Below are positions 18,799 to 29,167 of a DNA stretch of 64,000 nucleotides, piece by piece. Source of the DNA: Gammaproteobacteria bacterium. Lineage in GTDB: Bacteria > Pseudomonadota > Gammaproteobacteria > Pseudomonadales > Porticoccaceae. The notes below the pieces were generated by a model. The model ran no database searches. It was not told the origin of the DNA and worked only from the letters and a program-made list of their open reading frames with translations. Location of the stretch: contig JADJET010000022.1 in NCBI GenBank assembly GCA_016708925.1, forward strand, positions 248,001-312,000, read 5' to 3'. Position 1 is the stretch's first letter, and every line of letters begins with the position of its first letter. Both the position numbers and the translations under genes were made by a program.

Positions 18799-19890
18799 GT
18801 GGGCTTTAAATGCGGCATTGTCGGTCTTCCGAACGTGGGTAAATCCACGCTGTTCAACGCGCTCACCAAGGCCGGGATCGGCGCCGAGAATTTTCCGTTC
18901 TGCACCATTGAACCCAACACCGGCATCGTGCCGGTGCCCGATCCGCGCCTCGATGCGTTGGCCGCCATCGTCAAACCCCAGCGGGTGATCCCGACCACCA
19001 TGGAGTTTGTCGATATCGCCGGGCTGGTGGCCGGCGCCTCCAAGGGCGAAGGCCTCGGCAATCAGTTTCTCGCCACAATCCGGGAAACCGATGCGATTGC
19101 CCATGTCGTACGGTGCTTCGAAGACAGCAATGTCATTCACGTGGCCAACAAGGTCGATCCGGCGGCGGACATCGAAGTCATCAATACCGAACTGGCGCTT
19201 GCGGATCTCGAAACCGTCGACCGGGCGCTGCAACGCGCGGCCAAGGCCGCCCGCAGTGGCGACAGGAACGCCAGCGCCCGCAAGGAGTTGCTGGAACGCG
19301 TGATTTCCCATCTCGATAGCGCGCAGCCGATCCGCAGCCTGGGACTCGACGCCGAAGCTTTGCTGGAGTTGAGCGACCTCGCCCTGCTCACCGCCAAGCC
19401 CACGCTCTATGTGGCCAACGTCAGCGAAGACGGCTTTCACGACAACCCGTATTTGCAGCAGGTGGAAGCCATCGCCGCCGCCGAAGGCGCGGGCGTGGTG
19501 GCGGTGTGCAATCAGATTGAAGCCGAGATCGCCGAGCTGGACGATGCGGACAAGCTGGCCTTTCTGGCCGACATCGGCCTTGAAGAACCGGGACTGAACC
19601 GGGTGATACGCGGCGGCTACCAACTGTTGCACCTGCACACCTACTTTACCGCCGGCGTCAAAGAGGTGCGGGCCTGGACCATTCCGGTGGGTGCCACGGC
19701 ACCCCAGGCGGCCGGCAAGATCCACAGCGATTTCGAGCGCGGCTTCATCCGCGCCGAAGTGGTGGGTTACGCGGACTTTATCGCTCACGGTGGTGAAGCC
19801 GGCGCCCGCGACGCAGGCAAATGGCGGCTTGAAGGCAAGGACTATGTCGTCCAGGACGGCGACATCGTCCATTTCCGGTTCAATGTGTGA
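18799..19890 (+). CDS. ychF: redox-regulated ATPase YchF/OLA1
   Basis: OBG-family P-loop NTPase that binds ribosomes and prefers ATP. The 363-residue protein has G1 GLPNVGKST, switch region DIAGLVAGASKGEGLGNQFL, and a C-terminal TGS domain (FIRAEVVGYADFIAHGG). GTG start, GGAG about 9 nt upstream. Last gene of the conserved block; the accessory island begins after it. Confidence 0.97.
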   Translation: MGFKCGIVGLPNVGKSTLFNALTKAGIGAENFPFCTIEPNTGIVPVPDPRLDALAAIVKPQRVIPTTMEFVDIAGLVAGASKGEGLGNQFLATIRETDAIAHVVRCFEDSNVIHVANKVDPAADIEVINTELALADLETVDRALQRAAKAARSGDRNASARKELLERVISHLDSAQPIRSLGLDAEALLELSDLALLTAKPTLYVANVSEDGFHDNPYLQQVEAIAAAEGAGVVAVCNQIEAEIAELDDADKLAFLADIGLEEPGLNRVIRGGYQLLHLHTYFTAGVKEVRAWTIPVGATAPQAAGKIHSDFERGFIRAEVVGYADFIAHGGEAGARDAGKWRLEGKDYVVQDGDIVHFRFNV

Positions 19891-20060
19891 TCAACGCCTG
19901 ACGATTTTTTTTCTGATCTCGGGCGCGTTCAGCAGCGCTCGGTGGACTGAGCAGGCCCCGTGAAATCAATTTCCAGCCAAACAATGCGATCTGCTGAGCG
20001 TTCCTAACAGCTTCACGGCCTGTCCTACGTTTAGGGAATAGAGTAATCAAACGGCGGTAA

Positions 20061-20113
20061 TGAGGTATTTTTAGATGCAATACCCCATTTAAAGGCTATG
20101 ATTGCCCCATTTA
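20061..20113 (+). promoter_or_regulatory. repeat cluster upstream of fic, possible operator
   Basis: The 245 nt between ychF and fic hold no gene. Near its end an imperfect hairpin (TGAGGTATT / AATACCCCA) is followed by two direct copies of CCCCATTTA at 20083 and 20105, 22 bp apart, i.e. two helical turns. They bracket a -10-like TATGAT at 20097. Autoregulation of fic is plausible but unproven. Confidence 0.3.
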
Positions 20114-20135
20114 GACAACCTGGGCTTACGTTTCC

Positions 20136-21197
20136 ATGCACTCGCTTGCCCCCGAGTACCTTGCCGCGCTTCGCTTCGATGGCACTCAGGCGGCCACACT
20201 GCGCGCATTGGGCGAGTATCAGGGCAAGCAACAGCTCTACGCCGCGCAGTCTCCCGAAGCCCTCAAGGGCCTGCGCCAGATCGCGGTGGTCGAGTCCACC
20301 GAGTCATCCAACCGGCTGGAAGGCGTTGTCGTCGCACCCTCACGGCTGAAGTCCCTGGTCATCCGCAATGCGGCGCCAAAAAGCCGCTCCGAACAGGAGA
20401 TCGCCGGCTACCGCGATGCCCTGGCGTTGCTCCACGAATCCGCTGCGCACATGTCCTTCAACGAAGGCGTGGTGCTGCAACTGCACACCCTGCTGTACCG
20501 CTACCTGCCGCAGGCCGGCGGGCGCTGGAAGGCCACCAACAACGACATCATCGAACGCCATCCGGACGGCACGTCGCGGCTGCGCTTCCAGCCGGTCGCT
20601 GCGCACCTGACACCCATGGCCATGGCCGATCTGACCGGGCGCTACGCCACCGCACTGGATCTGCATCTGGCCGATCCGCTGGTGCTGGTGCCGCTGGCGA
20701 TGCTCGACTTCCTGTGCATCCACCCCTTCCCGGACGGCAACGGCCGCATGTCCCGCTTGCTGACCCTGTTGCTGCTCTACCACTTCGACTACGCCGTGGG
20801 CCGCTACATCAGCCTGGAACGCATCTTCGAGGAAACCAAGGAGGGCTATTACGCGACGCTGGAAGCCAGCTCACAGGGCTGGCATCAAGGGCAACATGAC
20901 GTCAAACCCTGGCTCGACTATTTCTGGGGTACCCTGCTGCGCGCCTATCGCGAGTTCGAGGAGCGTGTCGGCACCGTCGAGCGCGGCCGTGGCAGCAAGG
21001 GCGGCCGGGTGCGCGCGGAAGTCCTGGGGCGCACCCTGCCATTTTCGATCTCGGAGATCGAAGAAGCCTGCCCCGGCGTGAGCCGGGACATGGTGCGGCT
21101 GGTGCTGCGGGCGATGAAATCAGAGGGACTGATCGAATCAACGGGCAAAGGGCGGGGAGCAAAGTGGCTTCACACCAATCAATCGGGTGAGAAATGA
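20136..21197 (+). CDS. Fic family protein (predicted adenylyltransferase) with inhibitory motif
   Basis: 353-residue Fic protein, intact. The active-site motif HPFPDGNGR (His196) is canonical for AMP transfer. A class II N-terminal inhibitory motif (S58-xxx-E62-G63 within ESTESSNRLEG) should hold the enzyme in check. A C-terminal winged helix (about residues 285-345, EIEEACPGVSRDMVRLVLRA) suggests DNA binding or autoregulation. Such Fic proteins often accompany type I restriction loci. It ends 12 nt before the left 66-bp repeat. Target unknown; weak ribosome site. Confidence 0.9.
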   Translation: MHSLAPEYLAALRFDGTQAATLRALGEYQGKQQLYAAQSPEALKGLRQIAVVESTESSNRLEGVVVAPSRLKSLVIRNAAPKSRSEQEIAGYRDALALLHESAAHMSFNEGVVLQLHTLLYRYLPQAGGRWKATNNDIIERHPDGTSRLRFQPVAAHLTPMAMADLTGRYATALDLHLADPLVLVPLAMLDFLCIHPFPDGNGRMSRLLTLLLLYHFDYAVGRYISLERIFEETKEGYYATLEASSQGWHQGQHDVKPWLDYFWGTLLRAYREFEERVGTVERGRGSKGGRVRAEVLGRTLPFSISEIEEACPGVSRDMVRLVLRAMKSEGLIESTGKGRGAKWLHTNQSGEK

Positions 21198-21209
21198 GCA
21201 CTCAAAAAA

Positions 21210-21275
21210 CTTGAAGCCTGCGCCGAGGATGGCGTCGAGCCGCGCAAGCACTTTTCCGGCAAATTCTCTCTGCGC
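21210..21275 (+). repeat. left copy of 66-bp direct repeat (hicB fragment)
   Basis: Identical at 65 of 66 positions to 30531-30596; the single difference is G against T at position 16. In frame it encodes EACAEDGVEPRKHFSGKFSL, part of the antitoxin HicB. It sits between fic and hsdR with no start codon of its own, so it is a remnant. Confidence 0.85.
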
Positions 21276-21284
21276 CTGCCCAAA

Positions 21285-24125
21285 GTGAAGCAGGTAGCCA
21301 AGACTTCCGCATCGCCGAGGAGAACCGACGTGTCAAATCCGAGGCACAGACAAGGCCGACTTGATCGATGGTAGCTGCGCCCTATCGGGCTGGAACGTCA
21401 AAGACCCGACGCAGGTCGTCGAAGAATTCGACATCCTCACCGCGTTGCCAGAGGATATGTCCGAACCACGCACTCCATACCAAGGCCATCAGTTCAGCGA
21501 TTACGTCCTGCTGGGCAAAGACCGCAAGCCACTGGCCGTGATCGAAGCCAAAAGACCAGCCGGGATGCCGCCATCGGCCGCGAGCAGGCGAAGCAGTATT
21601 GCTACAACATCCGGAAGCAGCTGGGTGGCGAGCTTCCTTTCTGCTTCTACACCAACGGCCACGAGCTCTATTTCTGGGATCTGGAGAATGCCCCGCCGCG
21701 CAAGGTCGTCGGCTTCCCCACACGCGATGATCTGGAACGTTTTGCCTACATTCGTCGCAATCGCAAGCCGTTGACGCAAGAGTTCATCAACACCTCGATT
21801 GCCGGCCGTGATTACCAGATCCGCGCGATTCGCTCGGTGCTCGAGGGGATCGAGCAGAAAAAGCGCGACTTCCTGCTGGTGATGGCCACCGGCACGGGCA
21901 AGACCCGTACCTGCATTGCCATGGTCGATGCGTTGATGCGCGCGGGCCAGGCCGAGAAGGTGTTATTCCTCGTTGACCGCATCGCCCTGCGCGAGCAGGC
22001 CTTGGCCGCGTTCAAGGAGCACCTGCCCAACGAGCCGCGCTGGCCCAACGTGGGTGAAAAACTCATCGCCAAAGACCGCCGCGTATATGTCGCCACCTAC
22101 CCGACGATGCTCAACATCATCCGCGACGATGCGCAGCACCTGTCGCCGCACTTCTTCGATTTCATCGTCGTCGATGAGAGCCATCGCTCCATCTACAACA
22201 CCTACGGCGAAGTGCTCGATTACTTCAAAACCATCACCCTGGGTTTGACGGCCACGCCGACCGACATCATCGATCACAACACCTTCCAGCTTTTCCATTG
22301 CGAAGACGGCCTGCCGACCTTTGCCTACACCTTTGAAGAGGCCGTGAACAACGTGCCGCCTTACCTCTGCAACTTCCAGGTCATGAAGATTCAGACCAAG
22401 TTCCAGATGGAGGGCATCAGCAAGCGCACCATTTCGCTGGAAGACCAGAAGAAGCTGATCCTGCAGGGCAAAGAGGTCGAGGAGATCAACTTCGAAGGCT
22501 CGCAGCTCGAAAAGCAGGTGATCAACAAGGGCACCAACACCCTGATCGTCCGCGAGTTCATGGAGGAATCCATCAAGGACGCCAACGGCGTGCTGCCGGG
22601 CAAAACCATCTTCTTCTGCGCCACCATGGCGCACGCCCGGCGCATGGAGGAAATCTTTGACAAGCTCTACCCTCAGTACCACGGCGAGCTGGCCAAGGTA
22701 CTGGTGTCGGACGATCCGCGCGTCTACGGCAAAGGTGGTCTGCTCGACCAGTTCACCAACAACGACATGCCGCGCATTGCCATCAGCGTGGACATGCTCG
22801 ACACCGGCATCGACGTGCGCGAGATCGTCAACCTCGTGTTCGCCAAGCCGGTCTATTCCTACACCAAGTTCTGGCAGATGGTCGGGCGCGGCACGCGCTT
22901 GCTGGAAACCAGCAAGCCGAAGCCCTGGTGCCTTGAGAAAGACGTGTTCCTGATCCTCGACTGCTGGGACAACTTCGAATACTTCAAGCTCAACCCCAAG
23001 GGCAAAGAACTCAAGCCACAGTTGCCACTGCCGGTGCGTTTGGTCGGTCTGCGGCTCGACAAGATCGAGAAGGCCAGCGACAACGGCCATACCGACATTG
23101 CCGCGCAGGAAATCGCCAAGCTCCGCCTGCAGATTGCTGCATTGCCCAAAGAATCGGTGGTGATAAAGGAAGCCGCTGCGGTGCTGGCGCGTCTGGAAGA
23201 TGAAAATTTCTGGATCAGCCTCAGCCACGACCGGTTGGAGTTCCTGCGCGTTGAAATCAAGCCGCTGTTCCGTACCGTCTCCGAGGCCGACTTCAAGGCC
23301 ATGCGTTTTGAGCGCGATCTGCTGGAATACTCGCTGGCCGTACTGAATGAAGACAAAGCACAAGTCGACGCCATCAAGGCAGGCATCGTCGAACAGATCA
23401 GTGAACTGCCGCTCTCGGTCAGCTTCGTGAAGCAGGAAGAAACCCTGATCCGCGCCGCGCAAACCAGCCACTACTGGGTCAAGGCGGATGAAGATGCCTT
23501 CGATGAATTGGTTTCCAAGCTCGGCCCGCTGATGAAATTCCGCGAGCAAGGCACCGGCCAGGAGCAAACCCACCTCGACCTGGCCGATGAACTGCACAAG
23601 AAGGAATGGGTGGAATTCGGCCCGCAGCACGAGGCCGTGAGCATCACCCGCTACCGCGAAATGGTCGAGGCCTTGATTGCTGAACTCACCGCGCACAACC
23701 CGGTGCTGCAGAAAATCAAGAACGGCGAGGCTGTCAGCGTTATGGAGGCCAACGAACTGGCCGAACTGTTGCACGAAGAACACCCGCACATCACCGAAGA
23801 CCTGCTGCGCCAGGTCTACAAGAACCGCAAGGCGCGCTTCATCCAGTTCATCCGCCACATCCTGGGCATTGAAGTGCTCAAGAGCTTTCCGGATGAAGTC
23901 AGCGCCGCCTTCGATCAATTCATCCGCGCCCACACCACACTCAGCAGCCGACAGATGGAGTTCCTCAACCTGCTGAAAAACTTCATCATCGAGCGGGAAA
24001 AGGTGGAGAAGAAAGACCTGATCAACGCCCCGTTCACGGTCATCCACCCGCAGGGCATTCGTGGCGTGTTCAGCCCGGCCGAAATCAACGAAATCCTGCA
24101 GCTGACCGAACGGTTGGCTGCCTAA
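21285..24125 (+). pseudogene. hsdR: type I restriction endonuclease subunit R, frameshifted in its N-terminal part
   Basis: ATP-dependent translocase and nuclease of a type I system. The N-terminal nuclease domain is visible in pieces: DFRIAEENRRVKSEAQTR, DLIDG..AGWNVKDPTQVVEEFDIL with VIEAKR (nuclease motif), then REQAKQYCYNIRKQLGG. These need three added bases, near 21300, 21354 and 21555. From about 21560 to the stop the frame is clean: Walker A MATGTGKT, VVDESHRS, LGLTATP, MVGRGTRLLE, and an EcoEI-type C-terminal domain. Homopolymer-type deletions suggest consensus error; a functional enzyme is possible if so. GTG 21285 is the best start guess. Confidence 0.85.
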
Positions 24126-24140
24126 AAAACAGGGCACCCC

Positions 24141-25809
24141 ATGCTACAGAACAACCCCGAACTCAAAAGCAAGATCGACCAGCTCTGGAACAAATTCTGG
24201 AGCGGTGGCATCAGCAACCCACTCACCGCCATCGAGCAGATCACCTACCTGCTGTTCATGAAGCGGCTGGATGAGCTGGATCAGAAGCGCCAAGCGGATG
24301 CCGAATGGACGGGCGAGAAATACATCTCCAAGTTCGAGGGCAACTGGATTCCGCCCGGAATACCGCAACCACCAGAGCCGGAGCAAAATTCGCCATCGAC
24401 AAGCGCAACCTGCGCTGGAGCGAGTTCAAGCACATGCAGGCCGAGGAGATGTTGCAACATGTGCAGAGCAAGGTATTCCCATTCCTGAAAGACCTGAACG
24501 GGGCGGAGTCGAACTTCACCCACCACATGAAGAACGCGGTGTTCATCATCCCCAAGCCGGCCTTGCTGGTGGAGGCGGTGAAGACCATCGACGAAATCTT
24601 CGAGGTGATGGAGAAGGACTCGCGCGAAAAAGGCCAGGCCTTTCCAGGACATTCAGGGCGATGTCTATGAAATGCTGCTCTCCGAAATCGCCACTGCCGG
24701 CAAGAACGGCCAGTTCCGCACCCCGCGCCACATCATCAAGCTGATGGCCGATCTGGTGCGGCCGCAACTGGGCCACAAGATCGCCGATCCGGCCTGCGGT
24801 TCCGGCGGCTTTCTGCTCGGCGCCTATCAGTACGTCGTCACCCAGCTCGCCCATCAAGGCCGGTACCACGAATCTCACGCCAGATGAAGACGGCTTTGTG
24901 CGCACCTCCGTTGCTGCCGCCTTTGATGCAAAGCGGCAAGCCATTCTGCAAGAAACCCTCCATGGCTACGACATCGACAGCACCATGGTGCGCCTGGGGC
25001 TGATGAACCTGATGATGCACGGCATCGACGAGCCCCACATCGACTACAAGGACACCCTCTCCAAGAGCTACACCGAGGAAGCCGAATACGACATCGTAAT
25101 GGCCAACCCGCCCTTCACCGGCAGCATCGACAAGGGCGACATCAACGAAAACCTGCAACTGGGAACCACCAAGACCGAGTTGCTGTTCGTCGAGAACATC
25201 TACCGCCTGCTGAAGAAAGGCGGCACCGCCTGCGTGATCGTGCCGCAAGGCGTGCTGTTCGGCTCCGGCGGCGCCTTCAGAACCCTGCGCCAATTGCTGG
25301 TGGAGCGTTGCGACCTCAAAGCCGTGATCACCCTGCCCAGCGGCGTGTTCAAACCCTATGCCGGGGTCAGCACCGCCATTCTGCTGTTCACCAAGGTCTG
25401 GGGGCCGAAAGACAAGGTGAGCAAACCCGCCACCGAACACGTCTGGTTTTACGAAATGGCGGCTGATGGCTATTCGCTGGACGACAAGCGCAGCAAGCAG
25501 GAGGGCAACGGCGACTTGCAGGACATCATCGCCAAATACCACGCCCGCAGCCCGGTCACCGACACCGATCGCACCGCCAAGTGCTTCATGGTGCCGCGCA
25601 CCGAGATCGCTGACGAAAAGAACAATTACGACCTCTCACTTTCACGTTACAAAACCGATGTGTTCGAGGAAGTGCTCTACGACGCGCCAGGCGTGATTCT
25701 GGATCGAATGATTCAGGCTGAAGTGGGTAATGTGGACGAGGCGGAACTCGCCAAGGTGCAAAGTGGCATCGTGCGCGAGTTGCTGGAGTTGAAGGGGATG
25801 GTGGGATGA
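24141..25809 (+). pseudogene. hsdM: type I restriction-modification DNA methyltransferase subunit M, multiple frameshifts
   Basis: N6-adenine methyltransferase subunit. The helical N-terminal domain (LWNKFWSGGISNPLTAIEQITYLLFMKRLDEL), AdoMet motif DPACGSGGF and catalytic NPPF (VMANPPFTGS) are all present. At least four indels separate the pieces: an extra G near 24358, an extra A in the A run at 24385, an extra T in the T run at 24641, and a shift near 24860. From about 24870 the frame is open to the TGA at 25809. It starts 15 nt after hsdR. Residues around the breaks remain family-like, so sequence error or very recent decay fits better than old decay. Confidence 0.85.
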
Positions 25810-27347
25810 CGGGCGCCCAAAGGCCCTTGAGTGGGAAATCTTGATCAGGCGGTCGCCACTCTAACATCAAACCCAGTGCTTTCAATACTATGAAGCATGG
25901 TCTGATCGATCAGGCGAGCAAAGTTCAAGAAGCGCTCGCGAGTTCGACACCTCAACTACCGTATCTCATCACAAGAATGAACTGGAGGTCGGCTTTCGAA
26001 TTGACGAAGGCGTCCTTGGTTCCAGACCAAATATCCTGGCCGGCATTGTCACCGGCCAATCAGACGTTTGGAGGCTTCCAAGGAGCAGACGGTTGCAAAG
26101 TTCCCTTAACTTTTCTACTGCGGTCATCTCCGGCAAGGAGTCTTTACGCGTTGCGCATGCAGGGTGCCGTCGCACGCAGGCGAAGCCTGACAAAGACAGA
26201 TTTTCTCAATCTGGAAATCCCGTTTCCACCTATCTATGATCAAGTCCGCATTGCCCATCTGCTCGGCAAAGTGGAAGGGCTGATCGCCGAGCGCAAACAA
26301 CACCTGCAACAACTCGACGATCTGCTCAAGAGCGTGTTTCTGGAGATGTTTGGCGACCCAGTGCGGAATGACAGGGGTGGGAGACACCTCTCTGAGTTCT
26401 ATCGTGACGACAGGGGGTTTACCGGCAACTTCCAAGCGCAATGAACACGAAAACTGGATGCTCACTTACCTCAGAAGTGGACAAGACGGCCACCGGGTGA
26501 TCGAGTCAACCGTTACGCATGCACCGAGCAACTGTCTTAACTCGGCGGAGAAAGCCGTGTACGGCTACGGAAGGCGACCTTGCTTGTCGGGCATGGTACC
26601 TGTCGAAATTGGCCGTCGGCTGTATGGGATGGGTCCATCGAACAGACTGTGTCCTTCAATCAGCAGATCAATCGATTCCAGTCGACTCGTCCCAACTACG
26701 ACACCTCTCTATAGTTATCAATGGCCTGTTTAGCAGATGTCTCGGCGGCTTGAAATACAGAGCCTGTTGACACCAAGGGAATAGAAGATGAGGTGAAAGA
26801 GATTATGGTGGCGATGCCGCCCATCGGATTTCAGAACCAATTCGCCGCCATCGTCGAAAAAGTCGAAGGCATCAAATCCCGCTACCAACAAAGCCTCACC
26901 GATCTCGAAGCCCTCTACGGCGCGCTGAGCCAGCAGGCCTTCAAGGGCGAGCTGGATTTGTCGCGTGCCCTTGCCGGGCGTACAGCTGGAGGAAGAGAAG
27001 GCCGTAGCAGCAGAACCCTTACACACCCGCCGAACAAGGCTTGGCCATCCACCTGCCGGACACCGACTCTGCTGGCTGCGCTGGAGAGCACTGAGGCGCG
27101 CGAGGGCCTGATCGCGCAATGGCTGGAGGCCTATCGCGGCCAACTGGGCAGCACGCCGTTTTCGGTGCAGCACTTCATGGCGGCGGCGCAAACCCGGCTG
27201 GCGGAGCTGTACCCGGACAACGACTTCGCACTGGGTGCCAACGACTACGAGCACATCAAGGCCTGGGTGTTCGATGCGCTGGCCGCTGGCACGCTGGCGC
27301 AGGCGTTTGATGACGCGGGCAACCGCATCGAACTCAAGGCCGCGTAA
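25805..27347 (+). pseudogene. hsdS: type I restriction-modification specificity subunit S, heavily frameshifted
   Basis: DNA-recognition subunit. The ATG overlapping hsdM's TGA is the likely start. Recognisable pieces in different frames: end of the first target domain and spacer (LNLEIPFPPIYDQVRIAHLLGK, LKSVFLEMFGDPVRND), part of the second target domain (SIEQTVSFNQQINRF, 26635-26690), second repeat MVAMPPIGFQNQFAAIVEK, and a C-terminal tail (QWLEAYRGQLGSTPFSVQHF). At least six indels occur; 26350-26790 changes frame repeatedly and 26975-27075 three times. The tail resembles the C-terminal extension of HsdS proteins linked to restriction-associated ATPases. Specificity cannot be predicted. 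Confidence 0.75.
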
Positions 27348-27349
27348 GC

Positions 27350-29167
27350 ATGAAACTGCTACGTCTCAAGATCACCGACCCGGATGGCTTTCGCAGCCTG
27401 CCCTGTGGTTTTGAGCATCACTTCCGCACCGAATGGAGCTTGCAGGACGAACTGGCCCAGCCCGACGGCTTTGCGCCCTTCGTGTGTGCCGGCCCGAATG
27501 GCAGCGGTAAGTCCAACCTGCTCGAAGCGCTGGCGGCGATCTTCTTTCAGCTGGAAATCCTGCGGGTGCGCCGCAGCTTTCTGCCCAGACGTTTTCAGAC
27601 CACCCCGTCAAGATTTCTCAAGGTGGCGACAGCGATGGACACCCCAATGCGTTTGAACTGGAGTACCTGATCAGGTCCTGAGCAGTACCGCACGCCGGAA
27701 GGCACATTGTTTGCGCACGTCCAAATCATCAAGGAGGCTGAAAGATCACCGTGGCTATCGTGGATTAACAACGACAGTTTCCCCGGTGAAGAATTTAGAT
27801 TCAGCACCCTGACAGACGAAGAAAGAGATTTTCTCCTGCCGGCAGTATGTATTGGGCTACTCGTCTGGCGAGAACGAAATCCTCAGCTTGCCTTTCTTCA
27901 AGCTGCGTTTCATGCAGTTCGACGAATACTGGAATGCGCTGACCCGGCAATTGGTTATCCCGGCCACCCGGAGACGCGACTGGCCTATCTGGACAGCGGT
28001 TTCAGCCAAGCCATTCTGCTGTGCAACCTGCTGTTTCAGGACGAGGCCACGCTCCAGCCTTTCCGTGAAGATGTCGGCATCGAGGCATTGCGGGAGTTCC
28101 GCATCATCATCCGACGCAGCATTCCGCTTGTGCCCGAACAACTCGCCGCCTTCGCCAGCGAAGACCAGAACCAGCGCCAGTCGCTCGATGACATCGTCAA
28201 CAGCAACCCCGCCTTGCGCGCGGAAACGGATGATGTTGGCAGTGCCAGCTATCGCCTGAATCTGATGCAGTTGCTGGAAGGCGATGAGAAGTCATCGCTG
28301 GTGGTAAGCGCCCTCAAGCGCTGCGCCACCTTGCATTATGTGGATGAGGCCGCGGATACGCTGGTGCTCGACTACTGGGTGAATGACGCTACCCGGCAGG
28401 CCTTCCGCGAGAACTTCGATGGTTCGCCGCTGGCGCTGTTCCAGGCGTTTCAGGTGTTGTTGACGCTCAACCTGTTTGCCGTAAGCGATGCGCTGAAGGC
28501 CGATCTGTATCGCTCCACCAGCCACTACGCCAGTGAAACGGTGCCGACGCTGGCATCCGACCAGCGCATCATGCGTTTCAAGTTCGTGCGCTTTTCCAAG
28601 CAGGGCGTGGCGCAACCGATGATGCTCAAGGAATTGTCAGATGGCGAGCACCAATTGCTGCACAGCCTGGGGCTGTGTCTGCTGTTTAGGGACACCAACA
28701 GCCTGTTCCTGCTCGATGAGCCAGAGACCCATTTCAACCCCGACTGGCGCGCCAACTTCATCAGCCGGTTGCGCCAATGCCTGCCGGGCAATGGCGATGT
28801 CGGGCAGGAGATGCTGATCACCACCCACACGCCTTTCCTGATCTCCGACAGCAAGCCGGACAAGGTGCTGGTGTTTGCCAAGGACAAAGCCAGCGGCGCG
28901 ATCAGCATCAGTCACCCCGGCTACAACACGCTGGGCGCTTCGATCAACAAGATCACCATGAACACCTTCGGCAAGCGCGAAACCATCGGTGGCCATGCGC
29001 AAGCGTTGCTGGAAGCGTTGCGGGCACGCTTTGAACAGGGCACCGAGGACAAAGAATCGTTGATCACGGAGATTCACCAGCAGCTGGGCGACTCGGTGGA
29101 GAAAGTGCTGCTGATCAAGGCCATCCTCGACGGTGATCAGCCAGGCAATGGGGAGGCGCAGGGCTGA
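27350..29167 (+). pseudogene. restriction-associated AAA/ABC-type ATPase (Septu PtuA-like), frameshifted in 5' half
   Basis: SMC/RecF-like ATPase of the kind found beside type I restriction genes. Walker A GPNGSGKSN lies near residue 50, the signature ELSDGEHQLLHSLG, Walker B LFLLDEPETHF and H-loop ITTHTPF in the C-terminal third. The second half (about 27960-29167) is open; the first half needs at least four indels (near 27600, 27677, 27845 and 27950), with family-like text such as YSSGENEILSLPFFKLRF surviving between them. The start is 2 nt after hsdS, and its TGA overlaps the next ATG (TGATG). Partnership with the HNH protein resembles PtuA-PtuB. Confidence 0.8.

Noticed and set aside
19898..19925. 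Oligo-T stretch after ychF as a terminator
   Set aside because: No GC-rich hairpin precedes the eight T.
21963..24137. 724-codon open frame antisense to hsdR
   Set aside because: No family-like motif; hsdR on the plus strand carries all helicase motifs.
26390..26790. Possible inserted element (group II intron-like GCCGTGTACGGC hairpin) splitting hsdS
   Set aside because: No domain V consensus or reverse transcriptase; fragments of HsdS target domain run right through the interval in shifted frames.
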